From Streptomyces sp. NRRL F-525 (GTDB taxonomy: Bacteria > Actinomycetota > Actinomycetes > Streptomycetales > Streptomycetaceae), in assembly GCF_000716605.1 (NCBI RefSeq), contig NZ_JNXE01000049.1, forward strand, positions 1-61,636: a DNA stretch of 61,636 bases. Direction: 5' to 3'. This document shows, piece after piece, positions 1 to 8,794 of this stretch. Positions within the stretch are counted from its first letter, which is position 1. Every line of letters begins with the position of its first letter. The translations under genes were made by a program, and so were the position numbers. Below the pieces are notes generated by a model, which saw only the letters and a list, made by a program, of their open reading frames with translations, did no database searches and was not told the origin of the DNA.

Positions 1-95
1 CCCATAGCCCTACACATCGCACCCCACACACCCCCACCCACCCCCACGCCCCACCCCGGTCGCGCGCCCGCAATCCTGCTCATACGCTCCGAAAT
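1..95. other. C-rich intergenic DNA at the window edge
   Basis: No coding frame is supported here. Roughly positions 22-58 are a run of CCCCA/CACCC-like words, almost pure C and A on this strand, so the opposite strand is G-rich and could form G-quadruplex structures. It precedes the first gene and may be its leader or the end of an upstream unit that lies outside the window. Confidence 0.4.
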
Positions 96-149
96 GTGAC
101 GTCATCCTTGATACGGGGCCGGCCGCGGCGCGGGAGCTCCCACATATCC

Positions 150-1715
150 GTGCGGGTGGGGCATGCCGTGCTGGGTGGGGCGGTCGGGGTCGTGTGGCTG
201 GTGTTGCCGGTGATGACGATCAATGCGGAGGTTCCGGTTGCGGCCGCCCGGGGTGGGCCCGTCGCCGATGCGGGCGGACACCGGCAGCAGGTGGCCGAAG
301 GGGCGACCTCCGCCGACCTCGTCCTCCCCCTCGTCGCCCTCGGCGGAGTCGGCGTACTCGCGGGGTACGGGTACGTGCGGCGTACCCGTAGGGCCCGTAC
401 CCGTACGACTCCCGGTGTCGGTATCGGTATCGGTGTCGTGTCGACCCAACCTCCCGTCACTCCACTCCCCGTCCTCGAACGCCAAGCCGGTGCCGCCCTC
501 GTCCAGGCCGACGACTGCCTGCGCACCAGCCGTGAGGAACTCGCCTTCGCCGAGGCCCGGTTCGGGGCGACGGCCGTGGAACCGTTCCTACAGGCCCTGC
601 GGGACGCCGAGCGTGAGCTCTCCGCCGCCTTCGCGATACGCCTGCGCTACGACCGAGGCGTCCCGGAACCGAAAGAGGAAGCAGCCCGGCGGCAAGCCCT
701 CGCCGGCATCGTCGGACGGTGTGCCGAGGCCGGGCGGCGGTTGGATGCCGAAGCACCCGCCTTCGATCAACTCCGGGCGTTGGAGCAGGAGATGAACGAA
801 GCGCTCGGCATCGCGGAGACCCGGTTCCGCGAACTGGCCGCCCGCACAGGGAACGTCGACGCCACCCTCACCGACCTGCACGCCCGCTACCCGGCACCCG
901 CCGCCTCGACCGCGACCACCACCGTCACCGGGTACGTCGAACAGGCCAAGGACCGCCTCGTGTTCGCCACCACCCACCTCAACCAGGCCCGCCAAGCCGC
1001 CTACTTGGGACATACGGGCGAAGCCGTACGTTCCCTCCGCGCCGCCGAGGGCGCCATCAGCCAGGCCGACGCCCTCCTGAACGACGTCGACCGGCTCGCC
1101 AACTCACTCGCCGCAGCAGCGCAGTTGGTGCCCGCCACACTCACCGGCGCCGAATCCGAGATCGCACGGGCAACCACCAAGTCGCCGACAGGGCCGCTCC
1201 ACACCCACCTCACCCACGCCCACACCACCCTCGCCGCCGTACGGGAAGAACTCACCGGCGACCGCAACCGCGCCCACGCCCACGTCCACGACCCCCTCGA
1301 CGCCCTGCGCCGCATCGTCCAGGCCATGCTGCCGCTGAGCGGGGCACGTGACGGAGTCCTCGGCGCCGCCGCGTGGCTCGTCACGCGGAACGACGTCGGC
1401 TCGGCGGACGGTTTCGTGGCGACGCACCGGGGTGCCGTGGGCGTAGAAGCCCGGACCCGGCTCGCCGAAGCGGAGCTGCTGCTCGCAACCGACCCCGCCG
1501 CAGCCGACGAACCCGCGCTGGGGGCAAGGGAGTTGGCCGAGCAGGACGTCCGCGTGCACGGGAACCCGTACACCGGTACCGCCGACGAGCACACGAGCGG
1601 GGTCGGCGGGGCCGTCCTCGGCGGAATCCTCCTCGGCGAGGACCCGGACGGCGGCCCACCCCTCACCTTCGGCGGACCGGCCACACGAAAGCGCCGCGCG
1701 CTCCCACCGACGTAG
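150..1715 (+). CDS. Membrane-anchored coiled-coil protein, TPM-protein C-terminal half without the TPM domain
   Basis: This reads as the C-terminal portion of the long streptomycete TPM-domain proteins. It has an N-terminal hydrophobic segment (about residues 5-25), a short linker, a second membrane segment (about 55-75, LVLPLVALGGVGVLAGYGYV) followed by an Arg-rich stop-transfer stretch, then about 400 residues of Ala/Arg/Glu/Leu-rich helix. The family tail 'HRGAVGVEARTRLAEA ... EQDVR.(H/Y)GNPY' is present, but the usual Gly-rich C-terminus is short. Family members normally carry a roughly 150-residue TPM domain before the second membrane segment; here only about 30 residues lie there. I chose GTG 150 because it opens directly on the hydrophobic segment; GTG 96 is possible but has no ribosome site. 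Function unknown. Confidence 0.6.
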   Translation: MRVGHAVLGGAVGVVWLVLPVMTINAEVPVAAARGGPVADAGGHRQQVAEGATSADLVLPLVALGGVGVLAGYGYVRRTRRARTRTTPGVGIGIGVVSTQPPVTPLPVLERQAGAALVQADDCLRTSREELAFAEARFGATAVEPFLQALRDAERELSAAFAIRLRYDRGVPEPKEEAARRQALAGIVGRCAEAGRRLDAEAPAFDQLRALEQEMNEALGIAETRFRELAARTGNVDATLTDLHARYPAPAASTATTTVTGYVEQAKDRLVFATTHLNQARQAAYLGHTGEAVRSLRAAEGAISQADALLNDVDRLANSLAAAAQLVPATLTGAESEIARATTKSPTGPLHTHLTHAHTTLAAVREELTGDRNRAHAHVHDPLDALRRIVQAMLPLSGARDGVLGAAAWLVTRNDVGSADGFVATHRGAVGVEARTRLAEAELLLATDPAAADEPALGARELAEQDVRVHGNPYTGTADEHTSGVGGAVLGGILLGEDPDGGPPLTFGGPATRKRRALPPT

Positions 1716-1818
1716 AACACCACAGTCGACATCGACAGGCACACAGGTGCCGGCACCGACACCTGCCACCAGTCGGCCGCCCCCATGACAACGGAAGCAG
1801 CCGAAGTCACCGGAGCCC

Positions 1819-4533
1819 TCAGAACAAACTCAGCAACGCCTCCGCCGGATCCACCAACCCGTTCTCCCCGTCCGGCAACGGCAGTTCGAACCACACCGTC
1901 TTGCCGCGCGGCGTCCGGCGTGAGCCCCACGCCGCCGACAGCAGGCCGACCAGCTGCAACCCCCGGCCCCCCTCGTCCGTGTCACGGGCGCGGCGCCGGC
2001 GCGGCTGGACCAGCCCCGCGTCCCAGACCTCGCACACCAGCGTGCGGTCCAGCAGCAACCGCAGCCTGATCTCGCCCTCGCCGTACCGCAGCGCGTTCGT
2101 CACCAGCTCGCTGACCAGCAACTCGGCCGTGTCGATGAGGGGTTCCAGGTCCCAGGACTGGAGGCGGGCGCGGGCGTACTCGCGGGCGCGGCCCACACTG
2201 CGGGGTTCGCGCGGCAGCGTCCAGTCGCCGACCGAGTCCTCGGGCAGGCCCTGGACGCGGGCCATGAGGAGCGCGATGTCGTCCTCGCCGTGGTGGGTGT
2301 CGAGGGTGCTGAGGACGTGGTCGCAGACGTCCTCCAGGTCGCGGTGGGTCTCCGCGTTCAGGGCCGCCTTGGCGTGGGGGTGGTCGTCGGACGAGTTGCG
2401 CGTCGCCGGGTCGGTCAGCGCGCCCACGAACGCCTGGAGGCCCTCGTCCAGCGGGTGGTCGCGGGATTCGACCAGTCCATCCGTGTAGAGCGCCAGCAGT
2501 GCGCCTTCGGGGAGTTCGACCTCCACCTCCTCGAAGGGCTCGCCGCCGACCCCTAGGGGCATGCCGGGCGGGACGTCCAGCATCAGCGCGGCCTCGCCCG
2601 GTTCCACCAGGACCGGCGGGAGGTGGCCCGCGTTGGCGAAGGTGCAGCGCCTGGTCACCGAGTCGTAGACCGCGTAGATGCAGGTGGCGAGATATACCTC
2701 CGCCAGGTCCGCCTCGCGGGGGCGGCGGGCCGCCCGCGTCGCCTGCTGGACTCCACCCGGCGTGCCCAGGCCTCGCGCGATCTCGTCCAACGCCGAGAGC
2801 ACTTCGGCCGGTTCGAGGTCCAGGAGGGCCAACGTGCGGACGGCCGTGCGGAGTTCACCCATGGCCACCGCCGCGCGTAGACCCCGTCCCATCACGTCTC
2901 CCACCACCAACGCCGTGCGGTGGCCGGGCAGTTCGATGACGTCGAACCAGTCGCCGCCGACCTCCGTCGCCGCGTTCCCAGGGAGGTAGCGGCAGGCGAT
3001 GTCGAGGCCGGAGGCCTCCGGGTCGCCGGGCGGGAGCAGGGACCGCTGCAGTATCAACGCCCGTTCGTGCTCGCGGCGGTACAGCCGCGCGTTGTCGATA
3101 CAGACGGCGGCCCGCGCCGCCAGCTCCACCGCGAGATCCCGGTCCCGGTCCCCGAACGGCTCGCTCCCCTTCGTCCGGGCGAACTGCGCGAGTCCTACGA
3201 CGGTGTCGTGGGCGACCATCGGCACGGCCAGCGTGGACTGGACCGGGCCGCCCTCCTCGGCGGGGACGTACTGCGGGCGGGCGGTGCGCAAAGCGTCCGC
3301 GCAGGGCGAGTTGAAGGGGTAGTGGTGGACCGCGCCCACGGCCACGGGAGCGCCGCCGCCCACGAAGGGGGCGTCCGAGACCGCGCTGGCGAAGGCGACC
3401 CGGCGGAGTTCCGCGCTGCCGTCGGCGCGCCCCGGCGGGGTCTCGTCGCCGGCCAGGAGGCCCTGGTAGAGGTCGACGGTCGCGAGGTCGCAGAAGCCGG
3501 GGACGACGACGTCGAGGAGTTCGCGGGCCGTGGTCTCCAGGTCGAGGGAGTTCCCGATGCGGGCGCCGGCCTCGTTCAGAAGGGCGAGATTGCGCCGCGC
3601 GGAGGCGGCCTCGCGGGCGGCGGCGCGGCGGGCGGTGACGTCGGTGCCGAGCCAGGCGATGCCGATGGGGCGGCCGCTGCCGCTGTGCACGCGGTAGAGG
3701 TTGATGGACCAGTGGCGGCGTTCCTCGGAACCCGGCACGAAGCCGGTGACGTGCATGTCCGTGATGGAGTTGCCGGTCTCCAGGACCCGGCGCAGGGTCG
3801 CGGTGACCCGCTCGGCCTCGGGGCTCTGCAGATAGTCCTGGACGCCGTTGCCGCGGTGGTCGTCGGGGCTGCCGCCGAAGGTGTTGGCGATCTGCTGGTT
3901 GGCCCGGCGGACCCGCAGGTCGGGGTCGATCAGCAGGAACCCGAAAGGAGATTGACCGAATATCGACTGCGAGGCGGCGAGATCGGTCTCGATACGACGC
4001 AGGATGCGGACGTCGACGACGATGCAGACGGCGGCCCGCTCGCCCTCCTCGGTCCGGGTCGGCATGACGTAGACCTCGGCGAGGCCTTCCTTGCCCGGCT
4101 CGCCGTCCACGGTCTCCGGCACCTTGAAGGGGACCACTCCGGTCCACTCCCGGCCGTCCAGGATCTCGGCCATCTTCCGCTGGCCGCGCTCGTGCAGTTC
4201 GGGGTCGACGAACGCCTCGATGGGATCCATGCCCACCGCGCGCTCCGTGGGGATGCCGAACAACTGCTCGGCCCGCAGGCTCCACTGGTCGACGAGCCCG
4301 TCGGGGCCTATGGAGAAGGAGGCGACCTTGATGTAGTCGTAGATCGAACCGGGTGGGCTGCTCTGCCACATGGCGTCGCCGACGGTCATCGCGTCACCGC
4401 CGGGCACACCCGACATGACGTCGGCGGCGGACACTCCGTCGCCTCCGGGCACGTCGATGTAACCCGCGGCCTCAGCCCTCGCGCGGTCCGACGGGTCCTC
4501 GGACTCCGTGGCCTTCGCTGGTATCTCGCTCAC
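1819..4533 (-). CDS. PAS-PAS-GAF-SpoIIE (PP2C) serine phosphatase with C-terminal ATPase domain
   Basis: A 904-residue multi-domain signalling protein. In order: two PAS-like domains (about 60-165 and 175-295, the second ending 'AWLGTDVTARR'), a GAF domain (about 305-475), a SpoIIE/PP2C phosphatase domain (about 490-750, with metal-binding Asp in GGDWFD, GDVMGRG and YTDGLVE), and an RsbW-type histidine-kinase-like ATPase (about 760-885, with ELVTNALRYG as N-box and GRGLQLV as G-box). Such proteins dephosphorylate anti-anti-sigma factors, and here one chain also carries the opposing anti-sigma-type ATPase. The GTG start at 4533 follows TGGAGGGG with good spacing; the longer frame to 4728 lacks a site. 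A second RsbW-like gene lies upstream on the same strand, suggesting a shared partner-switching pathway. The family is certain; its signal and target are unknown. Confidence 0.93.
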   Translation of the reverse strand: MSEIPAKATESEDPSDRARAEAAGYIDVPGGDGVSAADVMSGVPGGDAMTVGDAMWQSSPPGSIYDYIKVASFSIGPDGLVDQWSLRAEQLFGIPTERAVGMDPIEAFVDPELHERGQRKMAEILDGREWTGVVPFKVPETVDGEPGKEGLAEVYVMPTRTEEGERAAVCIVVDVRILRRIETDLAASQSIFGQSPFGFLLIDPDLRVRRANQQIANTFGGSPDDHRGNGVQDYLQSPEAERVTATLRRVLETGNSITDMHVTGFVPGSEERRHWSINLYRVHSGSGRPIGIAWLGTDVTARRAAAREAASARRNLALLNEAGARIGNSLDLETTARELLDVVVPGFCDLATVDLYQGLLAGDETPPGRADGSAELRRVAFASAVSDAPFVGGGAPVAVGAVHHYPFNSPCADALRTARPQYVPAEEGGPVQSTLAVPMVAHDTVVGLAQFARTKGSEPFGDRDRDLAVELAARAAVCIDNARLYRREHERALILQRSLLPPGDPEASGLDIACRYLPGNAATEVGGDWFDVIELPGHRTALVVGDVMGRGLRAAVAMGELRTAVRTLALLDLEPAEVLSALDEIARGLGTPGGVQQATRAARRPREADLAEVYLATCIYAVYDSVTRRCTFANAGHLPPVLVEPGEAALMLDVPPGMPLGVGGEPFEEVEVELPEGALLALYTDGLVESRDHPLDEGLQAFVGALTDPATRNSSDDHPHAKAALNAETHRDLEDVCDHVLSTLDTHHGEDDIALLMARVQGLPEDSVGDWTLPREPRSVGRAREYARARLQSWDLEPLIDTAELLVSELVTNALRYGEGEIRLRLLLDRTLVCEVWDAGLVQPRRRRARDTDEGGRGLQLVGLLSAAWGSRRTPRGKTVWFELPLPDGENGLVDPAEALLSLF

Positions 4534-4795
4534 GCGAACCGTCCCCTCCAGCTCACCGCGTCCGGCACCGGTCACCGGGGGCGGCTGCCCGCAGTATCCA
4601 GCACTACGGCGCCGCACAACACGGTGTTCACGATCACAGGACAATCCCGATGCATTTCGGACCTGCCTGCGACAACACTCCCAGTCTTCTAACCAGCGGA
4701 CACGCAGTCGAACCACGCCGATCGACAACCGTCACAGGCCTGAACCAGTCGATGGACACGGCTGTCCGGTTCGTACAGCTGTGTTCGGCCCGGAT

Positions 4796-5224
4796 TCACC
4801 CGGGCACGGCCAGCTCGAACCACACGGTCTTGCCCGTCCCGCCGGGCCGCGTGCCCCAGCGGACGCAGGCGCCCGCGACGAGTTGGAGACCCCGGCCGCT
4901 CTCGTCCTCGGGGCGGGCGACGCGCTCGCGGGGCGGTTCGGGCAGCGGGTCGGAGACCTCGACCAGCAGTACACCGGCCGGGCCGACGGGCCGGACCAGC
5001 CGGACGCCGATGGGGCCGGTGGCGTGCCGCAGCGCGTTGGTCACCAGCTCGCTGACCAACAGCGCCGCGATGTCGGCGAGGGCGTCGAGGTCCCAGTCCC
5101 GCAACTGGCCGCGGACGGCGGTGCGTGCGGTGCGAACGGCTCCGGGATCCGCGGGAAAGGTCCACTCGGCGCAGTCGCCTTCGGTGTCGATCAAGCCGAT
5201 CACATCCCGGGCCAGCCAGCTCAC
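4796..5224 (-). CDS. RsbW-like ATP-binding (anti-sigma-type) protein
   Basis: A 142-residue single-domain protein of the GHKL ATPase superfamily, as in streptomycete anti-sigma regulatory kinases. The N-box is visible as ELVTNALRHATG (about residues 58-70), and the G-box as GRGLQLVAGACVRWG near residue 110, followed by the family ending 'GGTGKTVWFEL'. It resembles the last domain of the neighbouring SpoIIE protein, which lies about 260 bp downstream on the same strand. Members bind and phosphorylate STAS anti-anti-sigma proteins or sequester sigma factors; no STAS gene lies nearby, so the partner is unknown. Confidence 0.9.
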   Translation of the reverse strand: MSWLARDVIGLIDTEGDCAEWTFPADPGAVRTARTAVRGQLRDWDLDALADIAALLVSELVTNALRHATGPIGVRLVRPVGPAGVLLVEVSDPLPEPPRERVARPEDESGRGLQLVAGACVRWGTRPGGTGKTVWFELAVPG

Positions 5225-5396
5225 CCATGTCCGATTTCATGGGGTTAATGGGCACATACCCGATATTCAGGGCCCGGTACCGTCCCCAAGGGCGCACTGT
5301 GGCACGAACGGCGTACGACGGGTTCGGCACGCTCCGCCGTCCCGACTCACGACGACCTCAACGCGCCCCGCGGCAGGACGGACGGAGACGGCGACT

Positions 5397-5819
5397 TCAG
5401 CGGGCTCCCGCGTCGAGCAGCGCGAGTGTCTCCCGTACGGCGGGCACGTCCTGGTCGAGCCAGTCGACCGTCCAGATGTCGGCGGGAGCGAGCCAGCGCA
5501 GTTCGTCGTGGTCCTCGAGGGGTTCGGGCTCCGCCGAGCCGGGGAGCAGCCGGGCCGTCCAGACCTGGAGGACGTACGGCGGCTTCAGCGGCCACTGGCC
5601 CGGGACGCGCGCGACGGTCTCCGCGTCGACTCCGAGCTCCTCGCGCAACTCGCGCACCAGCGCGGCCTCGGGGCGCTCGCCGGGTTCGACCTTGCCGCCG
5701 GGAAGTTCCCAGCGCCCGGCCAGTTCGGGGGGTGCGCTGCGGCGCGCGGCGAGCAGTCGGCCGCCGTCGCTGCCGCCGTCGAACAGGGCGGCTCCGACCA
5801 CCACGATCCGTGTCGTCAT
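5397..5819 (-). CDS. NUDIX hydrolase (MutT-like)
   Basis: A 140-residue cytosolic pyrophosphohydrolase. The Nudix box is complete at about residues 41-63: [20 protein letters not shown] followed by ELG, matching GX5EX7REUXEEXGU with all metal-binding Glu residues. The strand 'GRWELPGGK' and the ending '[17 protein letters not shown]' resemble the 8-oxo-dGTP-type (MutT/NUDT1-like) subgroup, so sanitation of oxidised nucleotides is plausible but not proven. The SPOR mini-protein lies just upstream on the same strand with a 31-bp gap, so the two may be cotranscribed. Confidence 0.92.
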   Translation of the reverse strand: MTTRIVVVGAALFDGGSDGGRLLAARRSAPPELAGRWELPGGKVEPGERPEAALVRELREELGVDAETVARVPGQWPLKPPYVLQVWTARLLPGSAEPEPLEDHDELRWLAPADIWTVDWLDQDVPAVRETLALLDAGAR

Positions 5820-5850
5820 GCGGCGGAGCCTACGGGGTGCGGGGGCGCGG

Positions 5851-6048
5851 TCAGTTGCGGGTGGCGTCCTCGCTCTGCCCGATCCGCTCGACCCAGTACA
5901 GCTGCTTGTGCCCGCGGTCGTCGAGGCTGTCCGCGATCTTCTGGGCCTCGGCGCGGGTCGCGTACCGCCCCACGCGGTAGCGATTGCCGTTGTCGTCCTG
6001 CCGTATCACGAGCCAGGGAAGAGTGATCGTGCCGTCGTTCATCGCCAT
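5851..6048 (-). CDS. Small SPOR-domain-like protein
   Basis: A 65-residue protein. Its central part, '[20 protein letters not shown]' followed by a Gly/His turn and '[10 protein letters not shown]', resembles the SPOR fold, which binds denuded peptidoglycan glycan strands at septa. There is no signal peptide or membrane segment, unlike most SPOR proteins, so a cytoplasmic role or a different ligand is possible. I place the start at ATG 6048 (GGAGGGG shortly upstream); the ATG two codons later is equally compatible. It lies directly upstream of the NUDIX gene. Confidence 0.8.
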   Translation of the reverse strand: MAMNDGTITLPWLVIRQDDNGNRYRVGRYATRAEAQKIADSLDDRGHKQLYWVERIGQSEDATRN

Positions 6049-6203
6049 CGCGCCCCTCCGCCTCCCGCTCGCGGTTCGTGCCGTGCCCCACCCCATAAGG
6101 AAACCGCAATCCGCATATGCCGGAGCCTACGCCTAACCTTCACGCAGCGAATACGGGTTTTCACAAAGAGGTACGCAACCAGCCAGGACGGAGGGGGCGC
6201 ACG

Positions 6204-6320
6204 ATGACGAACGCGCCGTTGGCGCACCTCGATGCATCCGGTGAGAGGCACGCTACAGGCGCCGTGAACGACCTGCGAGAAAGACCGGAATCCAACGGCG
6301 CCCGGGACAGGGCGGATTGA
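6204..6320 (+). CDS. Possible 38-residue hydrophilic peptide
   Basis: A short open frame whose ATG at 6204 follows GGAGGGGGCGCACG, a strong streptomycete ribosome site. The product (MTNAPLAHLDASGERHATGA...) is hydrophilic, with no signal or membrane segment and no family I recognise. It lies between the divergently oriented SPOR gene and the convergent GntR gene. The ribosome site is the main support; conservation would decide whether it is real. Confidence 0.35.
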   Translation: MTNAPLAHLDASGERHATGAVNDLRERPESNGARDRAD

Positions 6321-6405
6321 CCGGTTCCGGCGACAAATGCCGCAAGGGGTGGACTACTTCACACGCAGCGCACTACTCGGTGCGCTGCTTGACGGGCGAG
6401 GCGCG

Positions 6406-7158
6406 CTACTTGACCGGCAGGTGGTAGGCGATCCGGTACCGGTCGGCCGGGACCACGACGTCGGCCGTCTCCACCGGGCGCCCCGAGGCGTAGTACGTGC
6501 GCTGGATGACGAGGACCACATGCCCGGGGACTCCCCCCAGGGCGAGCAACTCCTCGGCGAGACCGGGCCGGGCGCCGACCTCCTCGGTGACGTTGTCCAC
6601 GACGACGTCGATCGCGCGCATCCGCTCGACGACCCCCATGCCGCCCAGCGGCCCTTCCTCCGGGAGCATCACGGGCGTACGGCCGGTCACCGCGAGGGGC
6701 TCCCAGGACGTGGAGAGCATCATCGTCTCGCCGGCGTCCCGGAACACGTACTTCGTGCACATCACGCGCTCACCGGGCTGGAGCGCGAGCCGCTCGGCGA
6801 TGGTGACGCCGGCCTCGGCCTGCTCGCTGCTGGACTCCCAGGTGCCGCGCGCCTCCCCCTCGGCCTGCTCCTGCCGGAACGGGGTCGCGCCGGCCGGCGG
6901 CCGGAACCCGGAGCGGGAGACGCGCCGCGGCACGGGACGCTCGCGCACATACGTCCCCGACCCGGAACGGCCCTCGACCAGCCCCTCGGCCATCAGCACC
7001 TTGCGCGCCTCCAGCGCGACCGTGTCGGAGACCCCGTACTCCTCGCGGATCCTGGCCTGCGAGGGCAGCCGGGTGTGCGGGGGCAGCTGGCCGTCGACGA
7101 TCTTCTTGCGGAGATCACCCGCGACGCGCAGATACGCCGGCTGCTCACCGAATGTCAC
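6406..7158 (-). CDS. GntR-family (HutC/UTRA) transcriptional regulator
   Basis: A 250-residue DNA-binding repressor-type protein. The N-terminal winged helix-turn-helix (about 5-75) shows the GntR signature 'LPSQARIREEYGVSDTVALE ARKVLMAEGLV', and the C-terminal ~150 residues form a UTRA ligand-binding domain (ERVMCTKYVFRDAGETMML ... RPVETADVVVPADRYRI). Just upstream (about 7170-7190) lies gttgtacagacagcaac, a weak dyad that could be its own operator; this is a guess. No obvious target operon adjoins it. The ligand is unknown. Confidence 0.92.
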   Translation of the reverse strand: MTFGEQPAYLRVAGDLRKKIVDGQLPPHTRLPSQARIREEYGVSDTVALEARKVLMAEGLVEGRSGSGTYVRERPVPRRVSRSGFRPPAGATPFRQEQAEGEARGTWESSSEQAEAGVTIAERLALQPGERVMCTKYVFRDAGETMMLSTSWEPLAVTGRTPVMLPEEGPLGGMGVVERMRAIDVVVDNVTEEVGARPGLAEELLALGGVPGHVVLVIQRTYYASGRPVETADVVVPADRYRIAYHLPVK

Positions 7159-7305
7159 TGGCCGCTCCCATCAGGTTGTACAGACAGCAACAGCCTGGCA
7201 ACCGTGGGTTGTGCCATGCAAGCAAAGGCCAGAGAATCACTCGATGTGATGACTTATGCCCGGCGTGGGCTTTACCCAGGCACTTTCTCCCCGCTATAGG
7301 AGCCG

Positions 7306-8679
7306 TCACACCTCCATGCCGCCGGCGTCTCCCCCGCCGTCCCCGCCACCGTCGCTCCCGTCGTACGACGGAGGGGTCGTGGCGAGCCCCAGAGCCTCGC
7401 GGGCGGTGACCGACTTCTGGGGGTCGATCAGGTCGGCGCCCTTGTCGTAGTGCGCGTAGAACTCGTCGGCGTCGGAGGCCTTCGCCGCCTTCGCCCACTC
7501 CTTCTGCGCCGCCCGCAGATCCTTGACCAGGGCCGCGACCGGCTTCCCGGAACCGCCGAGCCACTCATGACGCTCCAGCAGATCGGCCTGCTGGGTGAGC
7601 GCGGTCGAGACCCGGCCCGCCCAGGCCTTGTGCCCCGGCAGGTCGTCCTCGACGTACCGCGCGTCGGGGGCCGTGTCCAGCGCCGAGTTGAGGACGTGGG
7701 CCGCCTTCAGATACGCGACCTGGTCGGAGTCGAGGGTCGTGGCGTCGTTGCGCAGCGAACCGCCGGGCAGGCTCGCCTTCTCGTCCGTGTTGCCGAACAC
7801 GCAGGTGATCTCGCGGTCGCCCAGGCTCCAGCTCTGCGCGGTCGGGGTCACGTAGTAGATGTCCACGTCGTCGGGCACGGCCCAGCCGTCCATGGCGTAG
7901 GCGTCCTGGAGGGCGTAGCACTTGTCGTCGGCGGTGGCGGTGACCTTCTTGTCCCCCGGGTACGAGCCGCTCCCCATCCGCACGACGGCGAACACCTCCC
8001 CGTCGTGCTCGCCCTCGCAGGACACCACGTCGAAGTCGTACGTCATGCCCTCCAGCGAACCGCTGGGCGCGTCGAAGCACTCGCCCTTCACCGGGGAGGC
8101 GCTCGAATTGTCCCGCGCGCTGTCCTTGACCTCGTCCCAGAACCCGGTCGCCGCGCCCGTCGCCCCGAGCACCCACACCATCAGCCCGAACGCCGACAGC
8201 ACCATCCCGGCCGCCGCCATGCTCCGCCCGCGCTCGCCCCGCTTCTTGATCTGGTTCAGCGAGATCAGCCCGAGGACGACCCCGACCCCCGGTATGCAGC
8301 ACAGGATGCCGAGCACGAGGGCGGCGACGGACATGCCGTTCAGGGGCGCGGGGTTGTTGTACGGGGTGTAGCCCTGGGACCAGGTCTGGTAGGGCTGCGG
8401 GCCGTAGGGGCCAGGGGGACCCTGAGGGATTTGGGAGGCCTGGGGGTACGGGGCGTAGGGGGTCTGCGGCGGTGTGCCGTAAGGGGGTTGGGGCTGCGCG
8501 CCGTAGGGGATGTGCGGGTCCTGCGCGGGCGGGGCGTACGGGTCCTGTGACGGCGGGGCGTACGGGTTGTACGGGGTGGATGCCTGCGGGGAGGGAGCCT
8601 GGGCCGGGGGCTGGTCCTGGGGGCTCTCGGGGCCCTGGGTGGGCGGACCTTGGGGCTCCGGGGGCGGGGGTATGGACAC
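7306..8679 (-). CDS. DUF4190 membrane protein with Pro/Tyr-rich N-terminus and septum-formation-like domain
   Basis: A 457-residue integral membrane protein. Residues 1-110 are cytoplasmic, disordered and rich in Pro, Gln and Tyr (repeats of the type YNPYAPP/DPYAPP). Two membrane helices of a DUF4190 unit follow (about 113-180, MSVAALVLGILCCIPGVGVV and a second helix). The rest is extracytoplasmic, with paired Cys (GECFDAP, VVSCEGEHDGEVF, KCYALQ, ITCVFG) like the 'septum formation' family found in actinobacterial membrane proteins, and a helical end. No enzymatic motif is visible. A role at the cell surface is inferred; the substrate or partner is unknown. Confidence 0.85.
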   Translation of the reverse strand: MSIPPPPEPQGPPTQGPESPQDQPPAQAPSPQASTPYNPYAPPSQDPYAPPAQDPHIPYGAQPQPPYGTPPQTPYAPYPQASQIPQGPPGPYGPQPYQTWSQGYTPYNNPAPLNGMSVAALVLGILCCIPGVGVVLGLISLNQIKKRGERGRSMAAAGMVLSAFGLMVWVLGATGAATGFWDEVKDSARDNSSASPVKGECFDAPSGSLEGMTYDFDVVSCEGEHDGEVFAVVRMGSGSYPGDKKVTATADDKCYALQDAYAMDGWAVPDDVDIYYVTPTAQSWSLGDREITCVFGNTDEKASLPGGSLRNDATTLDSDQVAYLKAAHVLNSALDTAPDARYVEDDLPGHKAWAGRVSTALTQQADLLERHEWLGGSGKPVAALVKDLRAAQKEWAKAAKASDADEFYAHYDKGADLIDPQKSVTAREALGLATTPPSYDGSDGGGDGGGDAGGMEV

Positions 8680-8794
8680 CGGTTACCGTGCTCCTGGTTC
8701 GGGCGGGGATCTCCGGAAGGAGAGCTGGAGATCTTCAGATGCGGAACTGACGTACGACTTGGCGCATGGTAAGCGTGAGGTGAGCGGGGGCGGA

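Noticed and set aside
5851..6096. Longer 81-residue start for the SPOR-like protein
   Set aside because: The first 16 residues (MGWGTARTASGRRRGA) are low-complexity translation of the ribosome-site region; GGAGGGG lies directly before ATG 6048.
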